A stretch of DNA of 64,000 bases. Source: Varroa destructor. Taxonomy: Eukaryota > Arthropoda > Arachnida > Mesostigmata > Varroidae. The DNA lies in contig NW_019211455.1 of NCBI RefSeq assembly GCF_002443255.2, forward strand, positions 53,778,801 through 53,842,800, written 5' to 3'. The translations under genes and the position numbers were made by a program. Positions 28,731-40,415 of the stretch are shown one piece after another (the stretch's first letter is position 1; every line of letters begins with the position of its first letter). The notes beneath the pieces are model-generated. The model was not told the origin of the DNA. It saw only the letters and a list, made by a program, of their open reading frames with translations, and searched no databases.

Positions 28731-31203
28731 AAGCTACATCTTTACAACAACGTTATAGATGAGAACCACAACTCGGCAATAGATATGTCGATCGAATACT
28801 GAATTGGAAAATGTCAAATACTTGGCCTTCCTATATATAGCATTCGGCTTGCATGAACAAACATGTAATAAACTAGAATTCAAAACTGAAAAACATTCCA
28901 ATACAGGTCCTACCGACAACATCGTCTAGCAACAGCAAAACATGTCAAAATTATGAGATGAACCACTACAGCCAAAATGAACCCTTCTATGGCATGTCCA
29001 TCAGTGCAGTACCCTTTAACTTTCAGTTAGCTTTGATCATTAGAAATTATATTCTACAGAAGACCCTTTTTCTTTTCTTCGATACCAGCCGATTTTGTAA
29101 GTTTGAACAATACGCCTACTACATATTTGTATGGCCTGATTATCTGCTGCGCCGCCTGAATCGGTCCTGTTCTAGGCCCTACGGTGTATAGTACACCTTC
29201 ATGCTCAGCCGTCAAAGCGCGCAGCTATAGCCAACATATTGCCTAAATGGCGATATGAACAGTACTGCGTTAGTTGTACACAATCCATCTGACTTCGTGA
29301 CGTACTATAACTTAAAAACCTGTACAATAAAGCAAACTTGAATTGAGACAGAATCTTATTGCTTATTGCATTATAATTATGATATTTAAATGTTATCATC
29401 ATTGCTGACTATCTTCAAAACAACTTGCTTTTTACATGAGTACATATGTAAACTAACTGAAGGGTCCACTTCTTGCCAGGCTCGCTGTCAGCAGCACAAT
29501 CCTAGTTCGAAGATAACACGTCAGTCATAAGACATATGGCTACACATTGCGAGTGACGTATTTCAGAGGTTACATCATATTCCCCACTACCGCAACGATA
29601 TGTCCCCTTTCTACGGGTTGACGACAGCGCTTCACCAACGTTCATTGCCGTCAGACGCAATAATCAGTATACGAAGCCCTGGCTATGTAGCCATGTTCTC
29701 ATGTTGCTACGGAAGGGTATTATCTCTGCCATTACGTATATTTGTGACAATGTGGCAAATACTGTTTTGTTTAAAAACTGAAGGTATGTCGGCTTGAGCA
29801 GACTCTGCCTGTTCGTAGCTATTTAAAGTTGGCTGGGTGAATGTTACTGGTGATGGTGTATCCACTGTCTGTATTTTTAACCTTAAGATTGGATTACTAT
29901 TTAGGGCGGTTATTTGGGAGTGCCCGGGAGACAAGGTTCTCTTGGTTCAGGAAGGTCAAGCTGAAGGTTTACTTGATGCCGTAGCAACGTCTTTACCTAC
30001 TAAACGCAGAGAGACATGAACTGGTATAGATTAGGGGCCAAGCGAGGAACCAGCGATCTGAAGCAATATCGCTTAATGAAGGCAATATCGTCACAAAAGT
30101 CGGAAAGTATATTTTAGGCTAGCAAAATATCGGAGCATGCCCTTGTCTTCAACTGTTCCTCAGCTATATTCCAAAGTAATATCTACTGAAATCGACAAAT
30201 CACTGCTTCAATACGAATTTCAACTTTTAGAGGTAGAATGAATATTGCCATTTCACTACTCTACTGGGAAAGATGCCTCGTTTACAGGTTCTATCACCCT
30301 CTAAGGATTGACCTCGAGTTTTAAAACACCCTTAAGTGCATTATGTAGCACCGTTCAACCAACTATGACGCCTTCAAGCTCCGCTTAGAGGAAATATACG
30401 GAAAGTGTGGATGATGTGAGGTACTTTGTACCTGAAGTAAAGCGGAATACAGAGGCGTGTCAGCGCAGGGTGCCGGGTCCCTCGAACTAGGCCTACGTGA
30501 GGTGTGATGCTGTTCGGTGTACGATAAAAGCCTTCAAATGTATCATGTCCCCCCTTCGCATTAGCTGACCAGGCAGGTTTCGTTGTTCTTCGCAGCCATT
30601 GCTCAGCGTTGCCAAACAGTCTCCGCTAGGCAGAAATATTTCACCAGACGCCTGCCATTGTTGCCGCAGCGATAGGCATCAACCGACGCCATATGCTTTT
30701 GACACACGGCCAATGCTATTGTCGATGGTTCATAGCACTAACAGATACTAAACAGTTAGGGGAAACAGACCCAAGTGTTACGAGACAAGCAGACTTCAGG
30801 TGTTTTACTCACGCAGGTATAATGCTTCCTGCCCAGTGCAGCCTACGGATAAGCGACAAAAAATGGACCCATAACATAGAAAATTTAGCCAAAAATACCC
30901 AGTCGCTAGTGAAAGGCAGGGTGCGTATTGACTTAACGAGCACACAGCGGTTAACAGGGTATAGTTAACATGTGTGAAACCAATCAAACTGTAAACATCT
31001 CGTTTTTTAACATTAACATTTGTTGAAATAGAATGATGTGCTACAAGCGTAGCGCCGTAATCGTTTGTCCAGGAATAAGTTTATATAATGTTATTACTTA
31101 TAACACGATATAGAAAGCGACAATCATTACACCACAAAGTATAGTTTCTTTAAAAAATAGCTGATATTACTTCTCATACGTTCGATAAACTGCTACTACT
31201 ACC

Positions 31204-31256
31204 ATATATACATATGTACATATGTATATATATATATATATATATATACATATATT
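31204..31256. repeat. (AT)n microsatellite with CATATG variants
   Basis: An AT-repeat run with interspersed ACATATGTACATATGTAT units, self-complementary as a whole. Confidence 0.9.
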
Positions 31257-33462
31257 CATTCAGAAATGACTTACAAGAACAAGTACTTATCGACTAGTAT
31301 TGTATAATCAAAACTAGCGCTAACAAAAGCCATGGCGCTTCTAACAGCGCGCGAGTTCTGTGCAACCATGTTAAATGCTGTACCAATGTAGCAGACGTCT
31401 TAGTCGCTGATACCATTTAAATATGGTAGCCATTATCAAAGCGATCACTGTCATGTAACCTCTTCAGGAAGCGTACTATATTTACCATGTACGAATAGAA
31501 TTTTAAGCTAAAAGTATTCACAGTATTGGGACGCAACAATCGGCGATGTCAGCTACGTATTTTACATATGGACATGCTCTTATAGGTTGGCGTAAACGAG
31601 TAGCGAGGTTGTATGCCCCCTGAGGACATCTGACCTGTAAATTCTTATCCCTCTGCTTCTCTTGCGCATTCAATTTTCTTATTTTTTTACAAGATCAGAA
31701 TATATTATATATACGCTAGAACTCCGGTCCTAGACTGGGTGCTTTTTTTTTGCCAGCTATACAAGTCACAATGGGTAGTACCGTCGAGGAGGGCCTAGCA
31801 GCTGGCCAAAGCTCACCCCACGTATACATTCAGTGGTACTCGTCGCTTTCGGTATGACGTAAAGGTTATGTCCGTTAGGGATATCATACTTCTTTCCAAG
31901 TCATCTTCGAATCTGTGGGGAATATAACGATGTCAAGTAAAGAGTGGATTTTTTAGAAGGTTTTCGAAAATATGCAGGGATAGTCGCTGATCTGGCTGGC
32001 CGTCTTCCTTGAAGAAGGTTCAATGTGGATCTAGGAAAACATTAAGGATTTATTTAGGAAGAAGCGTGAGGCAGGGTGCTTCACGATAGACGTTACGTGA
32101 TTCATAAGCCAATAACGAGCTTTTAAGCAAAAGGTCATTTTGCCATGTCTGTAGGGTATTTTTCGCTAGTGAGCGACAGTAAAGCGTGTCTCTTATTGAT
32201 TGCACTAGTATAAGTCATATATCATATGTGAGCTGCAAATCTGTAAACTCCATGATACATATCTAGGTCATAGATAAAATAATTCTTATACATGCGGCAG
32301 GTCTCCAATAAGTGAATAGGAAGTCAAGCATGTTTGAATATGAACCAATGACAGATAGTTAGAATGGTCTAAGATATTGTTATAATTACGGTATAAAATT
32401 GGCACCGATTGGCCATGGCGGTGATAATTAGATCTTGTTTACGTAAAAATGAAGCTTTTCTTTAAACCAAGCAAGTAACCAATATATGAATACTCATAGT
32501 TTTTTTTTAATTGCTTCTTGAAGAAAACCATAATTTTCCACTGCAAAGATGGGCAACTTTTTCGAGACCCACTGTAGCATCTGTTTGTCAAACTAAAAGC
32601 ATAAACGTGGAGAGAGTCGTTATTTTATACAAAACAAAGTTTTAATAGTTCTTATATGTGCCGCTTATCTGTCAGCGTATTTGCGAAGAGCGCCAAATCG
32701 TAAACTGTGGTCAATAGAAAAAAAACTGAGCAAAATTATATTAAAGGCAACTAAACGGTTGAAACTTAATTTGGGGTACACAATAAACGTAATGTAAGTT
32801 TTCAATATGCCGCATCTACTTCATTTGGAAAACTTTCTATAAAATCGAAGAAACTCCGACTTGTCGACACTACCCCAAGTGAATTTTACGAGCATTCATC
32901 ACACACCCAGAACCTGCTAACGGTTAAACGTATTTGACTAAAAAGAGTACTCTTTGCGTTTTACGTTGCCATCTTCTATACTTTCAGTGTCTAAAACCGT
33001 CTGAAATATCCTGTGGCACTTCTATTTCTAACCTTCAAAAAATCGAATAGCTAAAACAAGCCAGACGATGTATACCTTGGAAACTCTATAGTGCACAGAC
33101 ACAAAGATCTGTAGTAATATTTTGTCAAGCAAATATTGCCGTTATGGCCAATGTTACCGGTCACAACTGTTTAGTGAGCATCCTCCATATATTTTTTGTG
33201 TAAGACAAATTAATACACAGTCTCTCGAAGACCCTCAATTAGAGGTACCTAGACAGGTATCATGAATACGCGAACCTATTTGAAAAATACGTTGAATTAT
33301 TAACAAATTTTATCTGATCTGTCAGATGTATCACAAATAAAATTTGCTCCCTTGCGCAATGGATGCCATTTCAACTAAAAATTAACTCACATTTTTATTT
33401 TCTGCTAAAATTGAATAAAATGTTATCTAAAATATAATTATAGGACGAAAACAGTGTGTTTC

Positions 33463-33481
33463 AAAAAAAAAAAAAAAAAAA
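33463..33481. repeat. Poly(A) run of 19
   Basis: An uninterrupted A run in AT-rich non-coding DNA. No retrotransposon or processed-gene body was recognised to its left. Confidence 0.9.
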
Positions 33482-34640
33482 GCTGGATTTATATATCAAC
33501 TGTTCATAAGCAAGTAGAAAGATACGTTTAGTTCAGAAACAGAACCTCTATCTTGCTGCATCCTCGTTCAGCCAGCTTACGATTGAGATTAATGTGTTTA
33601 CTAACACGTTAATTACGTTCTGTTGACACGATCTCCTCCATAATCGTTCCCATGGCTACATGACTTGGCGTGTGGAAAACTTGATACCAGCAGTTACAAG
33701 CTTCTGTAGAGCCTGCTATCAGCTACGTTGCAAAAACATCTGAATTTCACACATGTGCAACTATACAGCACAAAATTTCTGCTGAAATTTTCTGGCCAGC
33801 TTTCACAAGGCATTCAACTCTTACCGTAAGCTTCAGCTTCGGAAGATTGTGAAACTCTTCCGCTTAATGACGCACCTTCGTAGCCATTACTATCCAGTAT
33901 AAATGTTTAGGCAAAGATTCAGAGCGATAACAAAGTCCAGCAGCTTCAACTAGAAAACCTTCTCAAACAGCTCAAGAGAAAAGATGTTATTCTAATCAAA
34001 GATTGCCCCGGCAACTAAACGCTGACTACCAACGAACTGTTTCGCTCTCAAGCTGAGACTGTGACATAAGCAGAATACCTATTGCAATAGATAGGCACGT
34101 AAGACACATTCAACACGTCGGAATTTTTGTTGTTTTGTAGCATAGCAGCAACATTAGGCTCGTGATGTTGATAAAGGTTTGCCTGATGTCAGCATCTAGG
34201 ACTGAAATATTTAGCGTTAAGCTCGAAACGCTATAATTGTTTATAGGAAAATAGTGTTATATAGATAGTTACATGTAAAAATATATTAAGTAGACTAATA
34301 ATGTGGGGACATCTGACTGCAAAAAAATATATATATATATCGGTGCTACTTAGCTACTTCGTCGTATACGTCCTGGAAAAATATGAACGTATACGTCGGT
34401 GAAAGCTTAAAAGGGACTTTCGAGGCTTACTATTTTCAATAAAGCATCGGTGCGCTACATTTACTCTGAAACATGTACATGTAACGGTCCTAGCGACAAA
34501 AGAATACGCAGGATTGAACCTTTTAATTTCCCATAGAGTCAAGTTCCCGTAATCCTCCCGTGCGAAGTTGACCTTTTTGTTGATATGTCCCTTACCTTTA
34601 ACAGGAGCTCAGTAGAAAGTTAGTTTTTTGTTGGCTGTAG

Positions 34641-34837
34641 GTACAATCTACTCGTGGGGCGCTGTTTTCTTGGCCTGTGTATATACGAACAACAGTGACT
34701 ATACTGAGGCTCGAGAGAAGACCGCTGATGTCGTACAAGAGCCTCAAACAAAACAACCGTTTGTTTTTAGAAATGGCAAGTCGGATCTCCAATCTTGGCA
34801 CCAGTACAAGGGTTTGCAATCGTCACCATCATTATAG
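34641..34837 (+). CDS. Candidate terminal exon with a membrane segment, unknown gene
   Basis: A good acceptor (agttttttgttggctgtag|GT, phase 1) opens a 64-codon frame to TAG. The first 15 residues are hydrophobic (SWGAVFLACVYT), followed by a hydrophilic tail with normal amino-acid mix. ATTAAA at 34891-34896 follows the stop. No upstream exon was identified and no family is recognised. A minus-strand frame overlaps most of it, so chance is a real possibility. Confidence 0.2.
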
Positions 34838-37800
34838 AATAACTGGGTAGTTTTTTTTCTCACAATCGAATAGCGTTCCAATGCCTAAGTATTAAATTGT
34901 CCTTGAAATGATAGGTGACGTCCAATGTACCATTAGTCAGTACTGACTAGTTTCACAAGTCGTTTATTAGTTTGTGTAATATCTTGGCTGATTTATACAT
35001 AAACAATTACGTGAAATGCTAACTCTTGCCCAATACCTGTATGAATTTATCTAATCTATATAGAAACGTATGTGTTTATGATAATAGTGATTCATTAACG
35101 TACCTTTCGTCGAGTGTACTGTTTATCGTGGCAGATGATCTTCGGCTTGTTGACTTCTGAAGAGCAGACAGCCAAAAGATATAGTCATAATACTCTACAC
35201 ACGGCACAAGGTCAGGTCAAAAGTTTTATAGTATTATCGATTCTAATTTTATTCTTCCATTTTACGACACTGTCGTGTGACGGGCCAGTGCTCCGCGCAT
35301 ACCTGATGGAATCGCCCGAACCAATCTAAGAAGAAACGCTCCTCTAACTAATATATATATATATATAATATATATTTTTGTTATTATCTATTTTTGGCCT
35401 TGTTCATTTTATTATTTCGTGAGATAATTGCCTAGGAGAACATTATAGCAGAGCCCACTTGCTACGGTTCTGATCGCAGAATTGAATCTTGGACGTCTTT
35501 CTCGAGTAGCGAAGAATAATAGTATAGGGAACGTTTGCGTCGTTACTTCTTCTCGAGCTTTCATATTGTAAACCATCGGCGGTTGAAGCTATGAAACATA
35601 GCAGGGGGGAAAGGGGTTATAGATCCATACATGCAGTAAAGATGCGAACATTTTCAGCCAGTACAAGCATATAATTTGGTTATATCGCTGGATATGAGGT
35701 GGCGCAGACGTACGAAGGGGCGTTATAGCGCGATCTTAACACGTTCTCTACACTACGACTACACTTGTTAAAGAAAACGCGGGTTTACAATACATTTCTC
35801 GTATCCACCGCGCGGAAAGATCAGTAGTTAACATTGACAAGATTGTGGCTGAAATCAGTAGCAGCAGGAGGCGTCGGCTCCGTCGATTGCTCATAATTTT
35901 GTAAATGACACGGCAATTTTTGGTAAGCTGATACTGCCGGTAACTTAAAACAGACAAAGTAACAAATTTTTATTTTTAATTTAAACAGCTGATCAGCAGA
36001 GTTGAACGAAATACTAAAATTCAACCCCAACCTCGTTCAGAGCTTTGTCTATAATTTGACAAATGTATATCTATATGTAACGTCACCTGAGCTGTTTTTG
36101 GTTACTTAAAATGAGAACGTTTTGTTTTTGCTGTAAATACAAAACGATAGAGTGTTTATTTCTATTAGAATTTGACATTGAAATAGTCTTTTATCGCCAT
36201 TATCTTCTTCACTTTTCACTGTTTCTATCTGTTTTCATTCTATTTGCTCGTCTATACTCAGTTACATCAAACACTTGTTACCCAGCTTCGTTTCCCCGTT
36301 CACTGTTCACTGTCCAGGTGCTACCGCCATCTGCACGACATACATCACACGTTCCGTCACTCATCCTCAAGCATATATATATATACTCCCTCTTTTTCTC
36401 ACAGATGTCAGCTTTTATTTTTTAGTTCCTATACTATCCTCATCGATATTTGTTAATATTCTAAAGTTATACATACAGCGTAAATGAAACGTCCGTCATT
36501 TGTCGTTCGCGCACGTCAAGCAAAGATCACAAGAGCAAACTTTGTTGATGTTTATCTTTGTTACTGTCGTTTTTGACGTCTACTTGTTCTCAGTTCCCAT
36601 TTTCCCCCTGTCGGCTAGTACACTGTCTGGCTACTATTCGGCCCAGTTTCAACAGTACTTTACACTGCTCGTGCTCATAAAGCACGACCAACGTAGAACA
36701 TCCGGCTTTGAATTTCTATATTTTTGATGTATCGTTCTCCATGGTAGAAATTCGGAAGAGTCGTAAACGACTGAAAGCAATAAGTTGATGCCGTTGCGGT
36801 TTGTGCTGACCCCTATCTGTTGCCTATGTCCTTTTGCGCTGGCTCCACTTTTTTTCTTTTTACCTGTTCCCGTCGAGTGCTTGATTTGCTCCGTATCGAC
36901 TATTTCCATTAAAAAATTACCCTAAAAATGATCTTAAGATATATATATATATATATAAATTAAATCTATCGCTCTCACTGAACAGTGCCAGTAGAAAGTA
37001 GACTCTGCTACCTAATTCTGTTACGTACGAGTTATTGTCTGTGATTTAAGCGATACTCTTCAAAGCAGCCGTAACGAATTGTTTGATTCGGATGGGAAGC
37101 TTTGATGGCAATACGTAAACACGTATGTGTCTACGTAAGTTGTCAGTAAGCTTTCGTTCAAATCTAAGCAGGGAACGGAGAAAGGATCTTTCGAGGACCG
37201 CGTCTGACGAATACGCTATAATTTCACATTGGTAACAGCAAGTCATCGCCACTCAGTGTTTTAATTGAAGATGAAAGATATATTGCATAATATGATCGAG
37301 TACCTTCGTTAGATTTTATTGCTTCAACTTGTAACGAAGAAAGTTAGGAGATCCTTGGACTTTTGATGGATACTTTTAAGTTTTCAATTGCACACACTGC
37401 ATCAATCCTTCGGTATTTCGATGGCGTTGTTTCAAGCATCTGCCTTAGTTTTGTTTTTAAACCTAGGTTATTTTGTTTGGTTACCGCTCGAAGACCTCGA
37501 AGGCAAGATAACTTACTCATCAATTAGGCGGCTGTTGCAGCCAAGCAATATTACTCGACGACTTCGTAACATTGTCTGCACTGAAGCATCCGTAAACATT
37601 CGATCGATCATAGCACATACGTATAGTAACCTTACATTTATCCCTTATACCTGTATTTACCACAATATATATATATATATACTTGTGAATTTTTTCTTTT
37701 TTCCAATTAAGCTGCTGTGCGAAGATCGACAATGTTCTCGTATACATTTTTCACGAATAAATTTTATTCGGTTCATTTAAATAATATATTTAAGTAGAAA

Positions 37801-38554
37801 ATTATGTTCAATCGACCAATTGTTGTCTCATTCGGTGCACGTATTAGCGGGCAGTGTGTACTTGTGCGTGCCATCCTATATTTTCAGCTTCTGATCTTTT
37901 TTTATAGAATAGGTAAATTTGTTATGCTAACGCATTCCCAGAGCGCCAAGTAGATCGACTAGAACATATATTGAGTTTTATCTTCATTTATATACTATAC
38001 AATGTAACAATATGAGGAATGATTAATCAGAGAAGACTATGGTCACATTCACTAGGTGCCGCCACCTTCAGGCATTGACAAACACACCAGTTGCGCCGTA
38101 ATATTAAACCGGATCTGATGATAAACAAAAACGGATTCGAGCATTGTATTCATAGAGATAATGAAAAAGTAAACTGATCATGTATTCGATAATAAAAAAA
38201 AATAATATAGGCCATCACAGACCACGTGCCTCAACGCTATTTTCAGTTTGTTTCCCTCGTTTTATCTCATCCTCCCCTTTTAGACCCGTGAACTCGATAA
38301 ATAAGCTCCTGCATTCAGGCGCATAGTAACTGCTTTCTTCAGTTTTACTTAGTTTCAAAGCTTATTTTCTATTCGCTTATTTCTCCTGTGAACCGCTATC
38401 CCACGTCAGTGGCCTGCGTCCTCACTGTTTACCGTAGCAGAGTCTACTTCGCCTTCCACCATCGTCGCTACGGCAACGCATCGCGGCAGAAACTAACAAG
38501 ATGCGTCTCCTGATCTTCCCTAGCCGCGATTGTGTAGTCGGATCGACATCTTAC
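34838..38554. other. Non-coding, possibly intronic to the 38809 candidate gene
   Basis: If the exon at 38809-38555 is real, its next exons should lie here on the minus strand. Protein-like minus-strand frames exist at 36909-36649 and 37252-37046, but neither has an acceptor in the required phase 0 that I could fix. Several AT microsatellites are present. Confidence 0.35.
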
Positions 38555-38809
38555 CAGCGGCAGTTCGAAACTGACGCCGCTAGAGCGTTCCCCATCTGTG
38601 TGCGCAACGAGAGCCACTTCAGCCATTGTCTCAATACCGACCGTTGTCGGCCTCGGGTGTTTGACGAGGGGGTAAACCACCGCCGAGACATTGCGGTCGG
38701 GGATCGCATGAGCTGAAACGAGAAAACTCAATGTGGCGAATGTTAAATAGCTTGTGCATAATAAAAAAAAAAATGGGGAAAAACGACAAACTTCTGGCAC
38801 GTTTACCAT
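38555..38809 (-). CDS. Candidate first coding exon of a secreted or membrane protein
   Basis: From an ATG in good Kozak context (gtaATGG, with an in-frame TGA 12 nt upstream) the frame gives 85 codons: a hydrophobic stretch at about 12-32, an AHA|IP signal-peptidase site near residue 35, then an ordinary hydrophilic sequence with an NVS site. It ends on a strong donor, CTG|GTAAGA, in phase 0. The codons after the signal sequence favour C and G in third position, unlike the AT-rich flank. Alternatively, a strong acceptor (ttttctcgtttcag|CT at 38713) would make 38712-38555 an internal exon of 158 nt, with the T-run before it being its pyrimidine tract. Read through, the frame continues to a stop at 38468 (113 residues). 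I do not recognise the product, and I found no certain downstream exon. Confidence 0.4.
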
Positions 38810-40415
38810 TACTGGTTTTCATTTTATAGACGTTTATATTAAAAACTGTGGAACTGTTTCGAAAAAGAGAAGGCCGGGTAGATCGAATCAAAGGCAGGAT
38901 CAAACAAAGCGAACTTTCATGTCCCCTGCTGGCGTTCTTCGTACAGCACATGTTTTTATCTGCATTATTCCTTTTATGCAATGGAAATCGATTTTAGTTG
39001 AAAAACACATTTGGTTTTTTTTGAAATATAAATGACAATTTATCTACTAGGCTGGCCTTATTGTGTCTCTAGAGCTAAAGGTTTGACAAAACTCACGATG
39101 GGACAGAGGTCTCATAAACATTACCTAGCGCAACAGGCTTCTAGTAACATCTATATGGTTGTCTACTCTAAGAAGGTCACTAAATAATAATCTCTGTAGT
39201 CCTTGACCAATCTGCTGAGCTCAGTTTCGTTACGCCAATGCCCCAATTCTGTTTACGCATAGTATTATATAGGATTATCATGGGCTTTTATTCTCAGGTA
39301 AATGCGCTGCGATGAAAGCACGCTTCCAGTACAATAACCCACTACCCGTCCGCCTTCTAGACCCTCGAAAAAATCCAGATCAACAACATCTAAGTTACTT
39401 GATTATCTGCTCACTTTTCGGTGCGTAAATGTCTCCGCTTTAATGCCCTTGAAGTTACGCTCGTTACCGGCTGCTAGGCTCCCCGATCTTCAATTGTTAT
39501 GCAATTTCATTCGTTTCCACGATGGATCAGATCACATACAGCAGTGCAGTGACTCAGTCTCGGCCGATAGGTCGTAGCTTATAGTTCATACTACACACAT
39601 ACATAGTGTACACACTGGACCGATCAGCATCACTAGTCACCATCGTCTATCCGTACATCATAACTGCATCTTTACCACAGCCGTCCTCTCATTATCATAG
39701 GATACAGGAAGAATCATCAGGAATATATTTACATGTTCCTTTTTGGGTCTCAGAATATAAGGAGTGTGTCATATGTACATGAGATATCATACAGAAATTA
39801 CATGAACCTGCGCATCTTCTCCAACTTTGAAAGTGCCCCTCTGATGTGGATACTTTTTCTATTTTCTTTCAACTTTCAGCATTTGCGACGCATACACTAT
39901 TTAGGCTTACTGCTGTTTCTAGCCCGCAGGGCCTTCTTTTTCGCTTTGTCACATAGTTACCTCTACTCGAAAATCTTAACCAATCTCGTACTTTTCGTGT
40001 CTACGTTAGAGCACCTCGGGGCACGCACATATCTAGACAAACTTCAGCTCTATTACAATTCGAATACAATGTTTCTCAATGATACATTTCTTCGGTTCGG
40101 CACGTTACAGCGTCCTGGTTCCTCCTCTACTTCTTTCTTTATATATATATATATATATATAATCTATGTCGGCTTCTTCCTTTGCGCATTGTCGTCATGC
40201 TTTCGTGACGTTTTCAACCCCAGTCGAATTTAATCAAAGGTCCCTGCTGCCCAGCATCTCATCCGGAATATTCAACTCATTTCAATATTCTTGAATAGTA
40301 TATCTTTAGTATTTTTCTATCTTTCGTCATCATCATTGGCAGCAGCATCACCATTTTTTTGGTTTGTTGCATTTCGATTCGAATGTTTCCGTTTTAATAT
40401 TTTATAGAATAAACC
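38810..40415 (-). other. 3' UTR and intergenic spacer after the CUB/LDLa gene
   Basis: No convincing coding sequence is seen. The plus-strand frame at 39733-40233 is long but runs into an AT microsatellite (40140-40161) and has the low-complexity hydrophobic character of a chance frame lying over a 3' UTR. Confidence 0.5.
39287..39292 (-). terminator. Candidate poly(A) signal AATAAA for the CUB/LDLa gene
   Basis: AATAAA reads on the minus strand about 1.1 kb past the TGA, ahead of the next candidate start at 38809. An ATTAAA variant at 40234-40229 would give a much shorter 3' UTR. Neither can be chosen without transcript ends. Confidence 0.35.

Larger units (their letters stand above)
28544..34640. 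other. Non-coding AT-rich region
   Basis: An AAC repeat, an AT microsatellite, a poly(A) run and short chance frames. Nothing recognisable as a gene. Confidence 0.5.

Noticed and set aside
39733..40233. 166-codon plus-strand frame
   Set aside because: It overlies the 3' flank of the main gene, is Phe/Leu/Tyr-rich and passes through an AT microsatellite read as Ile-Tyr repeats.
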